Below are positions 40,821-52,086 of a stretch of 64,000 nucleotides of DNA, piece by piece (the stretch's first letter is position 1; each line of letters opens with the position of its first letter). The stretch lies in contig NC_060955.1 of NCBI RefSeq assembly GCF_910589235.1, positions 22,191,058-22,255,057 of the forward strand. Direction: 5' to 3'. Source of the stretch: Vespa crabro. Lineage: Eukaryota > Arthropoda > Insecta > Hymenoptera > Vespidae. The translations under genes were made by a program, and so were the position numbers. The notes under the pieces were generated by a model, which searched no databases, was not told the DNA's origin, and saw nothing but the letters and a program-made list of their open reading frames with translations.

Positions 40821-41219
40821 ATGAAAATCGATAGAAGGTATTTCTTTCTAAATATATTTTTCGGTAAGTAATACATATATTTTGTATTTGATTTATATTT
40901 CGATAGGCAGATTTTTTTTTTAATTACGTCTTACTCTTTTTATATAAATTTTCCTTATAATTTTATATGTATATGAATTAATATTTATACGTGCTAGTGT
41001 ATACATGTGTTAAATTGAATATATATATATATATGTTGTGTGTCTATATATATAGAATATATGTGTATATATATATATATGGACACACAACATAAAGATT
41101 GAAATGTCGATAATTCGAAAGAATTCTTGAAAAGTTTTATCATACTGGAAATCCCGATTGACATTTTTTATTGTGAAAGCATTCTGATCTTTAACATAAT
41201 TTAATTTGTTTATTAAATT

Positions 41220-41268
<49 letters not shown>

Positions 41269-41729
41269 CAAACAATTTTGTATTACATGCAAATATTATT
41301 TTATAAATTAAATTCGATAAAAAAAATTTGATAAATTTTGTAGATATACGTACGTATAGAAAAAATATTTTGTTTGTTGTTATCCAAATGAAAAATATTT
41401 GTTATTATATATCGTTAATGCACAATTAATAATAAAACAATCGACATTAATTAATGCACGAATGTATTTACGATGCATCTTGATACCAGAGAATCAAAAA
41501 CCAGTTTCGTTCATGACTGTGGAGAATGTCCTTGAACTCAGAGAGGAATCTTACATTTATCTACAAAAGATAGACATTCAAAATACGTTTAATCGAATAC
41601 TGTATTGTAATCACTATCGTATGGCTTTTATTTTTTTGATAAATTCATATTTATCTAATTTTAACAAATTATTATAAAATATATTTTTATATTATATGTA
41701 TATATATGTATATGCATATATGTACATAC

Positions 41730-41785
<56 letters not shown>

Positions 41786-44700
41786 GACAGAAATAATGTG
41801 TATGAACATCAATTTGATAATGATCTATTTAACAAATTATTTTTAAATTAAATTAATATTATATGTAATTTTTTATTACATATTTAAAAAATGATCAGAT
41901 AGTTAAATGATTGCTTTAATTTCCTAGCCTTCTTAAATATTGTATCTACGCAACAAAGAGGGAAATGTGGGTGAGTAAAAAATATCTGGAAAATTATATA
42001 TATATATATGTATAGAATATTATATTTTTTAATATCTTTTACAGAATTGGAAAATTTCAATGTCATGATGGAGAGTGTATAGCAAGCGAATTTTTGTGCG
42101 ATGGAAAAGCAAATTGTAAAGATCAATCCGATGAAACGCAGTCTGAATGTTCTAAACCTCAATTAGTATGCTCGCCATATGCATTTAAATGTAATTATGG
42201 TGCCTGTATTGATGGCGATCTAACGTGTAATGGAATACGAAATTGCATTGACAACAGCGATGAAACATTGGAGTCATGTTCGAATAACTTGTATAATACT
42301 ACAACCTCAATACAGTGTTCCGTAAATCAATTCCAATGTAATAATGGTGAATGCATTGATACAATAAAACTTTGTGATGGTAAAGTCGATTGTAGAGATA
42401 GCTCTGATGAAACATCTTCTGCATGTGAATCAATGATGTAAGAGAACATTAATTAAATTATTCAATTATAATATGTTTTTAATATATGCTCGTTATTACA
42501 TTAATTAAATTATTCAATTATAATATGTTTTTAATATTATCATTTGCTGATATTGATATTTTGTAGCTGTGAATCGTATTCATTTCGTTGCAACTATGGT
42601 GCTTGCATAGATGGTGATTTAACGTGCAATGGTATAATAAATTGTGCGGATGGATCAGATGAGGATACAAAATTGTGTTCAAATACGACTACTACTACCA
42701 CTACTACTACATCTATACCATTTATACCTCCTTCAAGGGGTACGACATCGACACTTTCCCCTTGGAATCCAGAACAATCAAATCATTGTTTGGTACCTCC
42801 GCAGCCAGCAAATGGTAAACGAAAATTACATAAGTCACAATGCCAAACAGAAGAAAATTGTGATGTGCAAGAAGGTGTACAATTATCCAAGGGGGCTTAT
42901 TTGATTTATACCTGTAATTCTGGTTATAAAATAAGTGGTTCCTCTGATGTATTTTGTGGTCCAGAAGGAAAATGGTTAAATATTCCAATTTGTTCTGGTA
43001 AGATTTATATGTTAAGCATTATTATAGCAAAAAATATATGAATATTGCTATGTGTATGTATAATGCTTTCATCAGATTTTTCATTATTTTCTAAATGCAT
43101 ATTTCATTATTTTAGAAATACGTTGTAAATCATTGGCTTCAGCATCAACAAATGCTAAATGTACATATAATGGTCAGTGGACAATTTGTGAATCTCCCGT
43201 TTTGCCTGGAACAGTAGCAACATTGAATTGTCGCAACAGCTATCGTGAAGATACAATATTTTTATCAAGACAAAGAGATCAAGTTACATGTAACGAAAGA
43301 GGTCAATGGGAACCAGAACCATTACAATGTATTCCAGGTCCGCTAGTTATTAATGTTCATATTGGGGGTGGCAGCGTAACATTACAAACTAGTAATGAAC
43401 AAAATCAATCCCTTTCTCCTGTAATAGAAATTTTGCCTGAAAGAGTTATAATACACGCAAATACTCGTAATTCGAATAATCCCGAAATTGATGTTAGAAT
43501 ACTTAACCCAAAGGAGGCTTCAAAAAAAGTAGATGAATCCAAATATGTATGGATGTAATCTTAAATACTGCCAATTATATGTTTAAAAAAATATTATGCT
43601 AGATACATCTTTAGAATTCAACACAATTTATATCGTGATATATTTTTTCAAATTTGATTGTCAAACGATTTGAGATAATTCACGTAAAAATATTGTAATT
43701 ATTAACTTATAAGTACAACATTTTGAAAGCTTTAGCCAAATAATATTAGATTTTATTTATTTATGAAATATGAAATATAATATTTTTAATTTATTTAATT
43801 TGTGAAAAATCCGCTCACTAGTTAAATATCTATTAGATAGAATATCTATTAGAAATAATTAAAATACTATCATAAATAAATTAAAATACATAAACCCCCA
43901 CTTAAAACCTATCATTTGATCCCATCAATTGTATGGTGCTTAAGGTAGCAACTGTGAATTATCTCTTACTATATTAAATTAATTACTATATTAAATAATA
44001 TATTAAATATTATGTACTATGATATTGTTAAAGAATTATCATTTTTAATTATAAATTTTGTACATTTATTCGAATTATGTATATAATAATTTTAATTTCA
44101 ATACATATTTTTTAGTATGCGGAGTTGTTACTCCAAACGCAAAACCTCTCATTGTACATGGCGATGCTGCTAATATTTCTCTATTTCCATGGCATGCTAC
44201 TTTATATGAAACAAAAAGTCTAGATGGACCAAAGGAATTTATTTGTGGAGCGACAATTATAAAAGAGAATTTCCTTGTTACGGCAGCTCATTGTGTTTTT
44301 GATGAAACGAATAACAGAGTAAATGATCCAAAAAGATATTATATAGCAACTGGAAATATTTTTCGTGATTATGATTATGCGTCACACGATCCACGTTTCG
44401 TTAAAAAGGCTAAGGTATGGAAAGTTAAAAAATTAATTTTATATTGAAGTATAAAATGTTCAATGTCTTTAAATAATATTTTAATCGTAAAATTTATTTA
44501 TGTATCATTTTTCAGGTGAAAAACATTTATGTCAATTGTAATTATTTGGGCTTAGAAGGAAATTATGCTTGGGACATAGCTCTCTTAGAGATTGACGTGC
44601 CATTTGTATTCTCAGCTTTGTTATTACCAGCATGTTTGGATCAATCTTTTATTGAATCTGGACAAGGGGTTGTTGCAGGATTCGGTAGAACTGCTTTAGG

Positions 44701-45163
44701 GTCATCAAGTTTTATTCTACAATCCGTAACACTTCCATATGTTCCTCTTAATCAATGCAAATCTGTAGGAAATACTGTACAATCTGAGAAATTTATAACA
44801 ATTGACAAATTTTGTGCTGGTTATACAAATGGTTAGTAATAAAAATGAATACGTTAGATCAAATACATCTATAAATTATATTAAATGATCAATGTATACA
44901 TTTTAGGAACATCTGTGTGTGATGGCGATAGTGGTGGAGGATTGGTATTTCAAACTGGAAATTTGTGGTTTTTAAGAGGTATTGTTAGTATCGGACTTGG
45001 TGAAACGCTATCGGGTGGTATTAGAAGTTGTAATAGTCACTCATATTCTCTTTATACACGTATCTCCAGTCACATAACCTGGATTCAAGATATTACTTTC
45101 AGATTAGAAACATCTAAATCAATTCCCTCATGTCGTAGTTCAAGTTCTTATACATTTACATAA
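40821..45163 (+). CDS. ModSP: Modular serine protease (LDLa x4, Sushi, Wonton-like, S1 protease)
   Basis: This is the family of secreted proteases that autoactivate on pattern-recognition complexes and start the Toll/prophenoloxidase cascade in hemolymph (fly ModSP, Tenebrio MSP, Manduca HP14). Exons: 40821-40863, 41928-41970, 42045-42437, 42567-42997, 43116-(donor uncertain, 43337 to 43466), 44116-44414, 44516-44831, 44907-45163. The first two exons give the signal peptide MKIDRRYFFLNIFFAFLNIVST. Four LDLa modules follow, then a Thr-rich linker, a Sushi domain (from HCLVPPQPANG) and a Wonton-like Cys-rich domain (from EIRCKS). The protease starts at IVHGD and keeps the triad His (TAAHC), Asp (DIALLE) and Ser (GDSGGG). 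Residue 189 is Ser and the residue before IVHGD is Leu. Depending on the exon 5 donor the protein is about 667 to 710 residues. Confidence 0.9.
41032..41094. repeat. Perfect 13-bp inverted repeat forming a long hairpin
   Basis: TATGTTGTGTGTC (41032-41044) is the exact reverse complement of GACACACAACATA (41082-41094). The spacer between the arms is itself AT-rich and self-complementary. It lies in the first intron of the modular protease gene. Confidence 0.8.
41723..41778. repeat. (TA)n microsatellite
   Basis: About 55 bases of alternating TA in intron 1 of the modular protease gene. Confidence 0.9.
42447..42537. repeat. Exact 39-bp tandem duplication in an intron
   Basis: The 39 bases from 42447 (cattaattaaattattcaat and onward) recur without change from 42499, separated by 13 bases. 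This lies in intron 3 of the modular protease and reflects a recent duplication. Confidence 0.9.
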
Positions 45164-45174
45164 ATTAATAATAA

Positions 45175-45180
45175 AATAAA
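45175..45180 (+). terminator. Polyadenylation signal of the modular protease
   Basis: AATAAA 12 bases after the stop codon. The distance is short but plausible. Confidence 0.5.
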
Positions 45181-45659
45181 GTACTGATTTTATATAATCC
45201 ATTAGTTGTTAATTCCTTCAATAAAGCAATAAATTGGATACATTAAAAAATTTTTTATTCTTTTTCTTACTCGCACATTCATATATAAAAAATGACAAGT
45301 TTTTAAAAGAATACTAATTGTAATTTTATGAATAAGTATTATTTATTTTTATTACAAGCGGATCATAAATTTTTCTCATTGAAAAATTTGAAATCCATTA
45401 GTAACATTAAATCGAATTAAATTAATGATACAGAAATACTCAATCATTAACGATCTAATTGATATCTTTTCTGAAAAGTATAATATATAGTTTATTTCCA
45501 AATAATATATAATATTTGCAATCAAATGGTGAAAGTATAATAAACAGGTTCTTCAGGAAATATAATAAACTAATGTTTAAGTATTTATACGTTTGTTTAA
45601 AAATACTACAGCTTGAAACTTGAGTTAAATATAAAATAAATTAAATTAATGTTTAAATG

Positions 45660-46720
45660 GAGATAAAATTTGAATGGGAGGTTGTTACCAGTTTATGTAA
45701 TGTCAAATGAACATTTCACTGACATTGACCATAAACAAACTAGTCTTCTTTTGCACTCCGACCTGTGCACATCGTTTCTCTCTTCCTAAACGCGAAAACT
45801 TAAAAATTAATACTTCCGATAGTTTTTCAATTATTTAAACAATCTCTATTGTACACAAAGTACAATAAACTAATATTTAAACAATAGTACGTTCGTTTAA
45901 ACATTGCAAAGTAGAAAACGGCCGAGAAATTTAAAATAACTTTAATAAAAGATTCCGATACTTAAAAATTTGATCTCGCGGTTGTTGGCCTTGTGCAATA
46001 TAAACATAAACGGTCCTTCGATTAACTTTGACGATTTGCGAGTTAGTTTTCTTTTGCACTCCGACCAGTTAACATCAATACTCTTTATTTTCCAATCGGG
46101 AAAACTTATAAATCAATAATTTCGGTAATTTTACAATTAATTAAACAATTTTTAAGGTACACATAGTACAATATAATAATATTTAAACAATAGTTCATTC
46201 GTTTAAACATTAAAAAGACGAGAACGCGTGAGAAACTAAAAATAATTTTAAAATCATATTCCAATACTTTAAAATCTTAATCTCGAGGTAGTTGGCCTTG
46301 TGCAATATAAACATAAACACTCCTTCGATTAACTTTGACAATTACCGAGTTAGTTTACTTTTGCACTCCGACCAGTTAACATCAATACTCTCTATTTCTA
46401 ATCGGGAAAACTTATAAATCAATAATTTCGATAATTTTTCAATTATTTAAACAATCTCTAATGTACACGGAGTATAATAAACTAATATTTAAACAATAGT
46501 ATATTCTCTTAAACATTTCAATGATCGTAACTCGCGAGAAAATTGTAATAATTAAAATTTTGTTTGTTTATTTAAATTTTGAACTGTGAAGTCAACAAAA
46601 TTAAATCTCTGATCTATTTGGACTGTTAGTGGATCAGTTTTCTTTGGGATTCCGACGAGTAATCATCGAAGCTCTCTCAAGATATCTTTCCTGCATAATT
46701 ATAAGGAAGAATTCTGCATA
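45660..46720. repeat. Tandem repeat of about 305 bp, three good copies plus one decayed
   Basis: The marker ttgcactccgacc occurs at 45751, 46054 and 46361 (spacing 303 and 307). Each copy is followed by a gggaaaactt-like word, then tttcaattatttaaacaat, a gtacac word and atttaaacaatagt. A diverged fourth copy (ttgggattccgacg) lies near 46645. Neighbouring copies 2 and 3 are the most alike. Confidence 0.85.
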
Positions 46721-48370
46721 ATTAAAGTAAGTATATTTCTATATCATATATTTCTTGAATAATTTATACAGTTTCTTATTATAACAGTGTTCCTAATTAT
46801 TTTATTTGTATTTTTCTTTTTCAGAACTTCGTTGTAATCGCGCGCATAGCGATGAAGTAATCAAATGTTTTTATTGCCAAAATAAAAATATCATCAAATA
46901 GAAGCAGTGTTTGTTCGTTCGCGATTCGCGATTTAAATAACAAATGTTTTTGCTTTTAAATAACGACTGCGTGCAATGCAGTTTTTAGAGTCAGTGTTTG
47001 TTCGCGAAGTGTTTTGCTCGTTTAACAGTCACACAGACTGTATTTATAAAGGTTATTGAGTTTCGCGATGTAAATTCAGTGACCGTTCGTTAAAAAATAA
47101 CTACCGCGTAATAGAGTCAGTGCATTATTGAAGAGGAATACAACCAAGTTCGATGTTGACTCTTTTTCAACCAGTTACGAATCATCCACCCTCAATTTTG
47201 ATCTAAATCCCGAACGAGTGTTTTGGAGCCATCGCAGAACTTCTTAAGTAGTGAGTGAATTTTTAAGTCCCTCCGATCACTCAATCATGTCGAGGACGAA
47301 AGGTCCGAATCGGCACGAGTGATTGGTTGTAATTAATTAGTAGAAGAGCATTGAGTGACCACGAGTAAATTTCTTCGGACATTTATTCGTGAATGGTTTC
47401 TTATGTCTTGATTTATTTATTAGATCAGGATAGGGTCTTCTTGTTCAAATTTATTTCAAATTAATAATTATTTCAAATTTGGAATATTTTAATACATTTT
47501 TAAATATTTGTCTCACGCGAAAAATAATACATACTGACGAGTTTTAATAAAAAATGAGCAAGAAGACATTCGCGATGGATAGTCTCTGGATTATAAGCGA
47601 AATTGTGCATGACTTTCTTATAATAATTAAAATTCTCGCTTGTAAGAAGGAGCGTCCAAGAATTTGCAATTATATTTTTAAATAAATATTAATTAAATCA
47701 ATTTGAATTAACAAAAGAAAAGTCTCGGTAGAGTTATTGCTTTTGAAAGAGAAAAGTTGAGTAGAGTATTCGTTAATAAACAAAGAGACTTATAGAGTCA
47801 TATTCCGTAGATCTGGATTATAAATTAATGAATTTTTAGCTCAGGATTTTCAGCAATTAATATACTAATTTTAATTTCTTTTAAGCTTCAAAAAAGTACT
47901 TTTAATCTATGGCTCAAGAGGGCAACTATTAGGCTATTGAGTTATTTTCTAAGGTTCACTAGAAACTTTTGAGAATGGCTCTTAGTCGTATTTTAATTTT
48001 ACCATGTTGTCACTCAAAATGCTCTTATGGTGATGGGTGTAGATTTAAAAAACTCAGACGAAGTAACATTCCGTCTCTGGTCCCACACTGCCACACTTAC
48101 GCGAATAGGATTATTTCATATTTTATGCATTTTTAATATTAAACTTAGGACATAAATTTTATACATTTTCTCTTTTCTAAAATTCAATTGAATTTATGAT
48201 TCTAGTTTAATAAAATCAAATTTTACGTTAAAGTCGATTGATAAATTTTGCATATTTTTTCTTTTCTAAAGTTCAATTAAATTCATAATTTTATTTTAAT
48301 AAAATCGAGTTCGATATTAAAATCATATATCTATGAAATGTACAAGTAATACAATATTTCTTTCAGAGAA
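46721..48370. other. Unassigned noncoding region
   Basis: No long open frame. A splice-acceptor-like polypyrimidine CAG at about 46822-46824 precedes a CpG-bearing segment. The piece at 47100-47400 is less A+T-rich and could be an exon of a noncoding RNA or an old transposon; I see no conserved domain. Confidence 0.4.
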
Positions 48371-49110
48371 AATAATATTTCTTTAGATCAGTATTCATCA
48401 TATTTCATTTTTTTTGTTAATTAATCTTTTATTTTTGTTAAGTTTAATTAAATTAAATCCAGAATTTTATCGTTCGTATAATTAATTTATATATATATAC
48501 ATATTCTTTTCTTTTTCCTTATTTCTTTTCAGCTAGTTCCAGGTCGAGGGATCGCGAACACGGGAAGTAATAATTAATAAAGAAGATTCTTTTAACATTT
48601 AAACAATATACGATACACGTAAATTATAATTAATTAATGTTTAAACAATAGGATTTTCTTAGCAACGTTATAAAAATCATATACATGTAATATCATATAT
48701 TATCGCAGTAATAAATTTAATAATATTTCTTTCAGAGAGAATAATATTTCTTTAGGTCAATGTTCTGCATATTCTACTTTCTTTTTGTTAATTAATCTTT
48801 TATTTTTGTTATATTTAATTAAATTAAATTCATAATTTCATCATTCGTATAATTAATATACATACGTACATATACTTTTTTCTTTCCTTATTTCTTTTCA
48901 GCAAGTTCCAGGTCGAGGGATCGCGAACACGGGAAGGAATAATTAATAAAGAAGATTATCTTAACATTTAAATATAGTACGATATACGTAAATTATAATT
49001 AATTAATATTTAAACAAGAGGATATTCTTAACAACGTTATAAAGATCATATACATGTACTACTATATACTATTGATTAATAGATATACTATCGATTTAAA
49101 ATTGAAACGC
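48370..49110. repeat. Direct duplication of about 369 bp
   Basis: Two adjacent units share the order: aatatttctttcagaga, ttgttaattaatcttttattt, a pyrimidine-rich tttcttttcag, then gttccaggtcgagggatcgc and gaacacggga, then taattaataaagaagatt and a tail with cgtaaattataattaattaat. The TCGAGGGAT words start at 48544 and 48913. Both units resemble an acceptor plus short exon. Confidence 0.85.
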
Positions 49111-49319
49111 ACAGAAAATTCTCTTCACTGTCATTACTATTTATTCTAATTTACTCTCATTAATTATCCTTTATATATCTCGGGTGGGACCCATGGGAGG
49201 GGCCCATGGGTGAGGGCCTCTGTGCGGGTTGCTGTCTCAGCATCGTGTAGAATTGTTTCTCTTTTCTTCTCTTTTTGGGGCTCTTTTTTCGTTCTCCGGC
49301 TCTCTTTTCTATCTCATAT

Positions 49320-49520
49320 TTTTATTTTTCAATTATGTTTTCAATTATGTTATCAATATGTTATTTCCTTTTAATTGTATTTTCTTTATATTTATTTATG
49401 TTGCTTCTTTTTATTTATATTTTTAATTATGTGTTCAATTATGTTTTTTATTATGTTTTTAATTATGTTTCTAATTATGTTTTAATTATGTTTCTAATTA
49501 TGTTTTAATTATGTTTTTAA
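49320..49520. repeat. Degenerate short tandem repeat, aattatgttt type
   Basis: At least eight close copies of a 13-18 base word (ttaattatgtttctaattat and variants). It creates Phe/Tyr/Val-rich open frames that are not genes. Confidence 0.8.
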
Positions 49521-49884
49521 TATATTCTTATTAATTATGATTTATAGATCTTAGGTAGGATCCATGGGATGGTGCTGAGGTGCTCTTTTTTTGTTTCTTT
49601 CTCTAGCTTTCTTATTTATTTATATATGTTTATTTTTTATTTTATTTATTTGTTATTATATTTATTTTCTATTTATAATCTATGTATATATTATGTTTTA
49701 TTTTATATATTTTTTTGCTTTCTCTTATTTTCTCCTTAGCTTCTTTTTTTTCAGGATAGATCATCGAGGGATAGGTTCATCTGCGACCGGATGATACATC
49801 GCATGGCGGGATTCATCATCGATTTCTACGCGAGAATACGGGAAGGATAGGAAGAACATTGGCGCGCGTGTCGGCGGGCACAGG

Positions 49885-50170
49885 CGTGGGTGTTCTCGGG
49901 CGCGATTATATTTCGTTTGATAGTTCGTATCGAAAACGCGAATTATAGAGTAGAATCACCGTTTTTCTAACACTCGCGTGGGTGTTCGGGCGCGATTAAA
50001 GGTCCTACCGTGGACTTCGTTTGATTTTTTTTAAAATCTCGATGGGGGTACTTCGCGAATTTCGGCTTAACAGTAGAATCTACGTAATTATAACACACAC
50101 GTGAGTGTCGCGACGCGATTAGTATTTCTAAGGAGTGCGCTTTGTTTGTTCGAAATTCGGAAAGCACGAA
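49885..50170. repeat. CpG-rich imperfect repeats
   Basis: A GTGGGTGTTC-GGGCGCGATTA block occurs at about 49886 and 49979, with a diverged form (gtgagtgtcgcgacgcgatta) at about 50101. Each is followed by a TTCGTTTGA or TTTGTTTGTTCG word. The phrase tagagtagaatcaccgtt at about 49946 recurs near 50335 as tagagtagagtcaccgtt. The region is strikingly richer in CpG than anything around it. Confidence 0.65.
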
Positions 50171-50839
50171 TTCAGATGTGCTTAATAATCCGTTATGTCT
50201 GAAGTGGACGGTGCAAATGGTGGAGCTATCTGTAAGAGGTGTGTAGTAGCTAAGCTACGCATACCCTGTTAGTTAAGAAGCCAGTGCAATGAAGCGGAAA
50301 GGTATCGCGGATCGGTATCGCGGAACGTGGATTTTAGAGTAGAGTCACCGTTAGCCCGTGGGTCTCCACATGCAGCAACCTCCACGTGGTGAGATCTGGG
50401 TCGGTATATTTGCGATGTACTGATATCTTATGATAAATCATGTAACGCAAGTACTACCGGGCGAATGGCTGCATATTTCAATTGTATTTTCAAAGTCCTT
50501 TCAATCTAATTCTTATTAAAGTATGAACATTTTATATTGCTAATAATACTTCAAAAATTAAATATTGTAATAGTATATAATATAATAATATAATTATAAG
50601 AATAATGATAAGAAGTAGACAAAAAAATATGTATATATTCTTATATTATATAAAATAATATTTGATATGTAAATATTCAATATTCAATTTTCGTACTAAT
50701 TAAATTTATTCTCCTTCATACATTTATATAATAAAATAAGTGCGTACGGGCAGTACGTCGTATCTGTCACGTATTGCTGCGATAATCATGCCACCATTAA
50801 AAAAAAATACTAATATGATTGAATGATAAGCATGAGTTT

Positions 50840-51110
50840 TGTGACGACCTCGTTGCGACTGTTACGCTTCCTCTGGCAAGACACATAACTAATACACCTC
50901 GGCGCCACCAATCACACACCAACCAAATAAAGTGAGAAACAATAAAGACGCCAGGAATCAAAAAAAGAAATCATTCATTCTTTCTTTAATACTTCTTGAG
51001 ACCAAAGCCATAGCTATTGAGAGTGATTGTCTCATTAAACTGTTGTATACCTGACAAAGTTAAATAAATATATCACAATTATCGTTTGACGTGTAATATT
51101 TCTTTTTACA
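50840..51110 (+). mobile_element. Possible solo LTR
   Basis: The segment starts TGTGACGACC, contains AATAAA at 50926-50931, and ends TTTTTACA, giving TG...CA ends over about 271 bases. Composition differs from its flanks. I found no target-site duplication and no internal retrotransposon sequence, so this is tentative. Confidence 0.3.
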
Positions 51111-51691
51111 TACTGGGTTGTCCACGAAAAATTCACAGTTGACAACCTACTAGTACCATCTATTCTAATCCAAAATAATTCAATCGTTACTCTTGGTAAG
51201 AAAGAATTTTAAAACTGACTTATCGACCGATATCATAATGCGTAACGGTGAGATTATTTTTCGCTTATTATTGTAGTTCTTATTTTGTCCATACCTATCG
51301 CTGAAGTCACTGACACTTCGAACGAAAATTGATGTCTTCTCGAATATAAGTCGATAAAACAGTTCGATATGTTTTTATGATATCAACAATTTGGTTAATT
51401 TCAAGGAATATAATATAAAAGAAGAAAATTTAAGAATTTAAAATTATGAATATTGGAATTTTTCGTGGTAAAAAGTTTTTCATTGTGAAATAAGTATATA
51501 AAAAATTAATGTATGTTGTTAGGGTAATCTTTTCTCATAGAAAATTGCGATACGAAATTTGTTCAAAGTGACTCATCGATTTTTGTTTTCCTTGTGTACG
51601 AACATTTTCGATAGCAACGGAAAAATGCAAAAGTTCTTACCGATTGTTTTTGGTTTGTACATATATTCACACGAACATCATTGGCAGTCAT

Positions 51692-51727
<36 letters not shown>

Positions 51728-52086
51728 TAGTTCATTTTTTCTTTCTCAATATCACAAGCGATATATAATTATTATATTAATTATTTCTTAAACATCTCAC
51801 TCCATATCTTTATAGAGTTATTATTAATTACAGTTAAAATGATGGCTTTTACAGAATATTTGGAAAATTTGAATACTGATATTTGAAATTTGAAAAAAAA
51901 GAAATAAAAATTTTATTACCACTTCGTGTATAAAAATTATTTGTAGGAAATTGTACATCACATATTAACAACTCGAAGGTAATATTTTAAATATTAAGGA
52001 TATAACAAACGTTTATTATCAAATAAAGGGCATATTTTCGATAAATTATTTGACATATGATGAATAATACCGATTGATTAACATAA
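51111..52086. other. Spacer upstream of NAXD
   Basis: A 7-bp inverted repeat GGTTGTC/GACAACC lies at 51116-51147, and a poly-A run of about 31 at 51692-51722. The last 100 bases are probably NAXD 5' UTR. No gene. Confidence 0.55.

Noticed and set aside
41399..41677. 92-codon open frame in intron 1 of the modular protease
   Set aside because: The signal-peptide exon joins the LDLa exon in phase without it, and no family similarity is visible.
49229..49794. Phe/Tyr/Leu-rich open frames resembling membrane proteins
   Set aside because: They derive from the aattatgttt tandem repeat and T-rich sequence.
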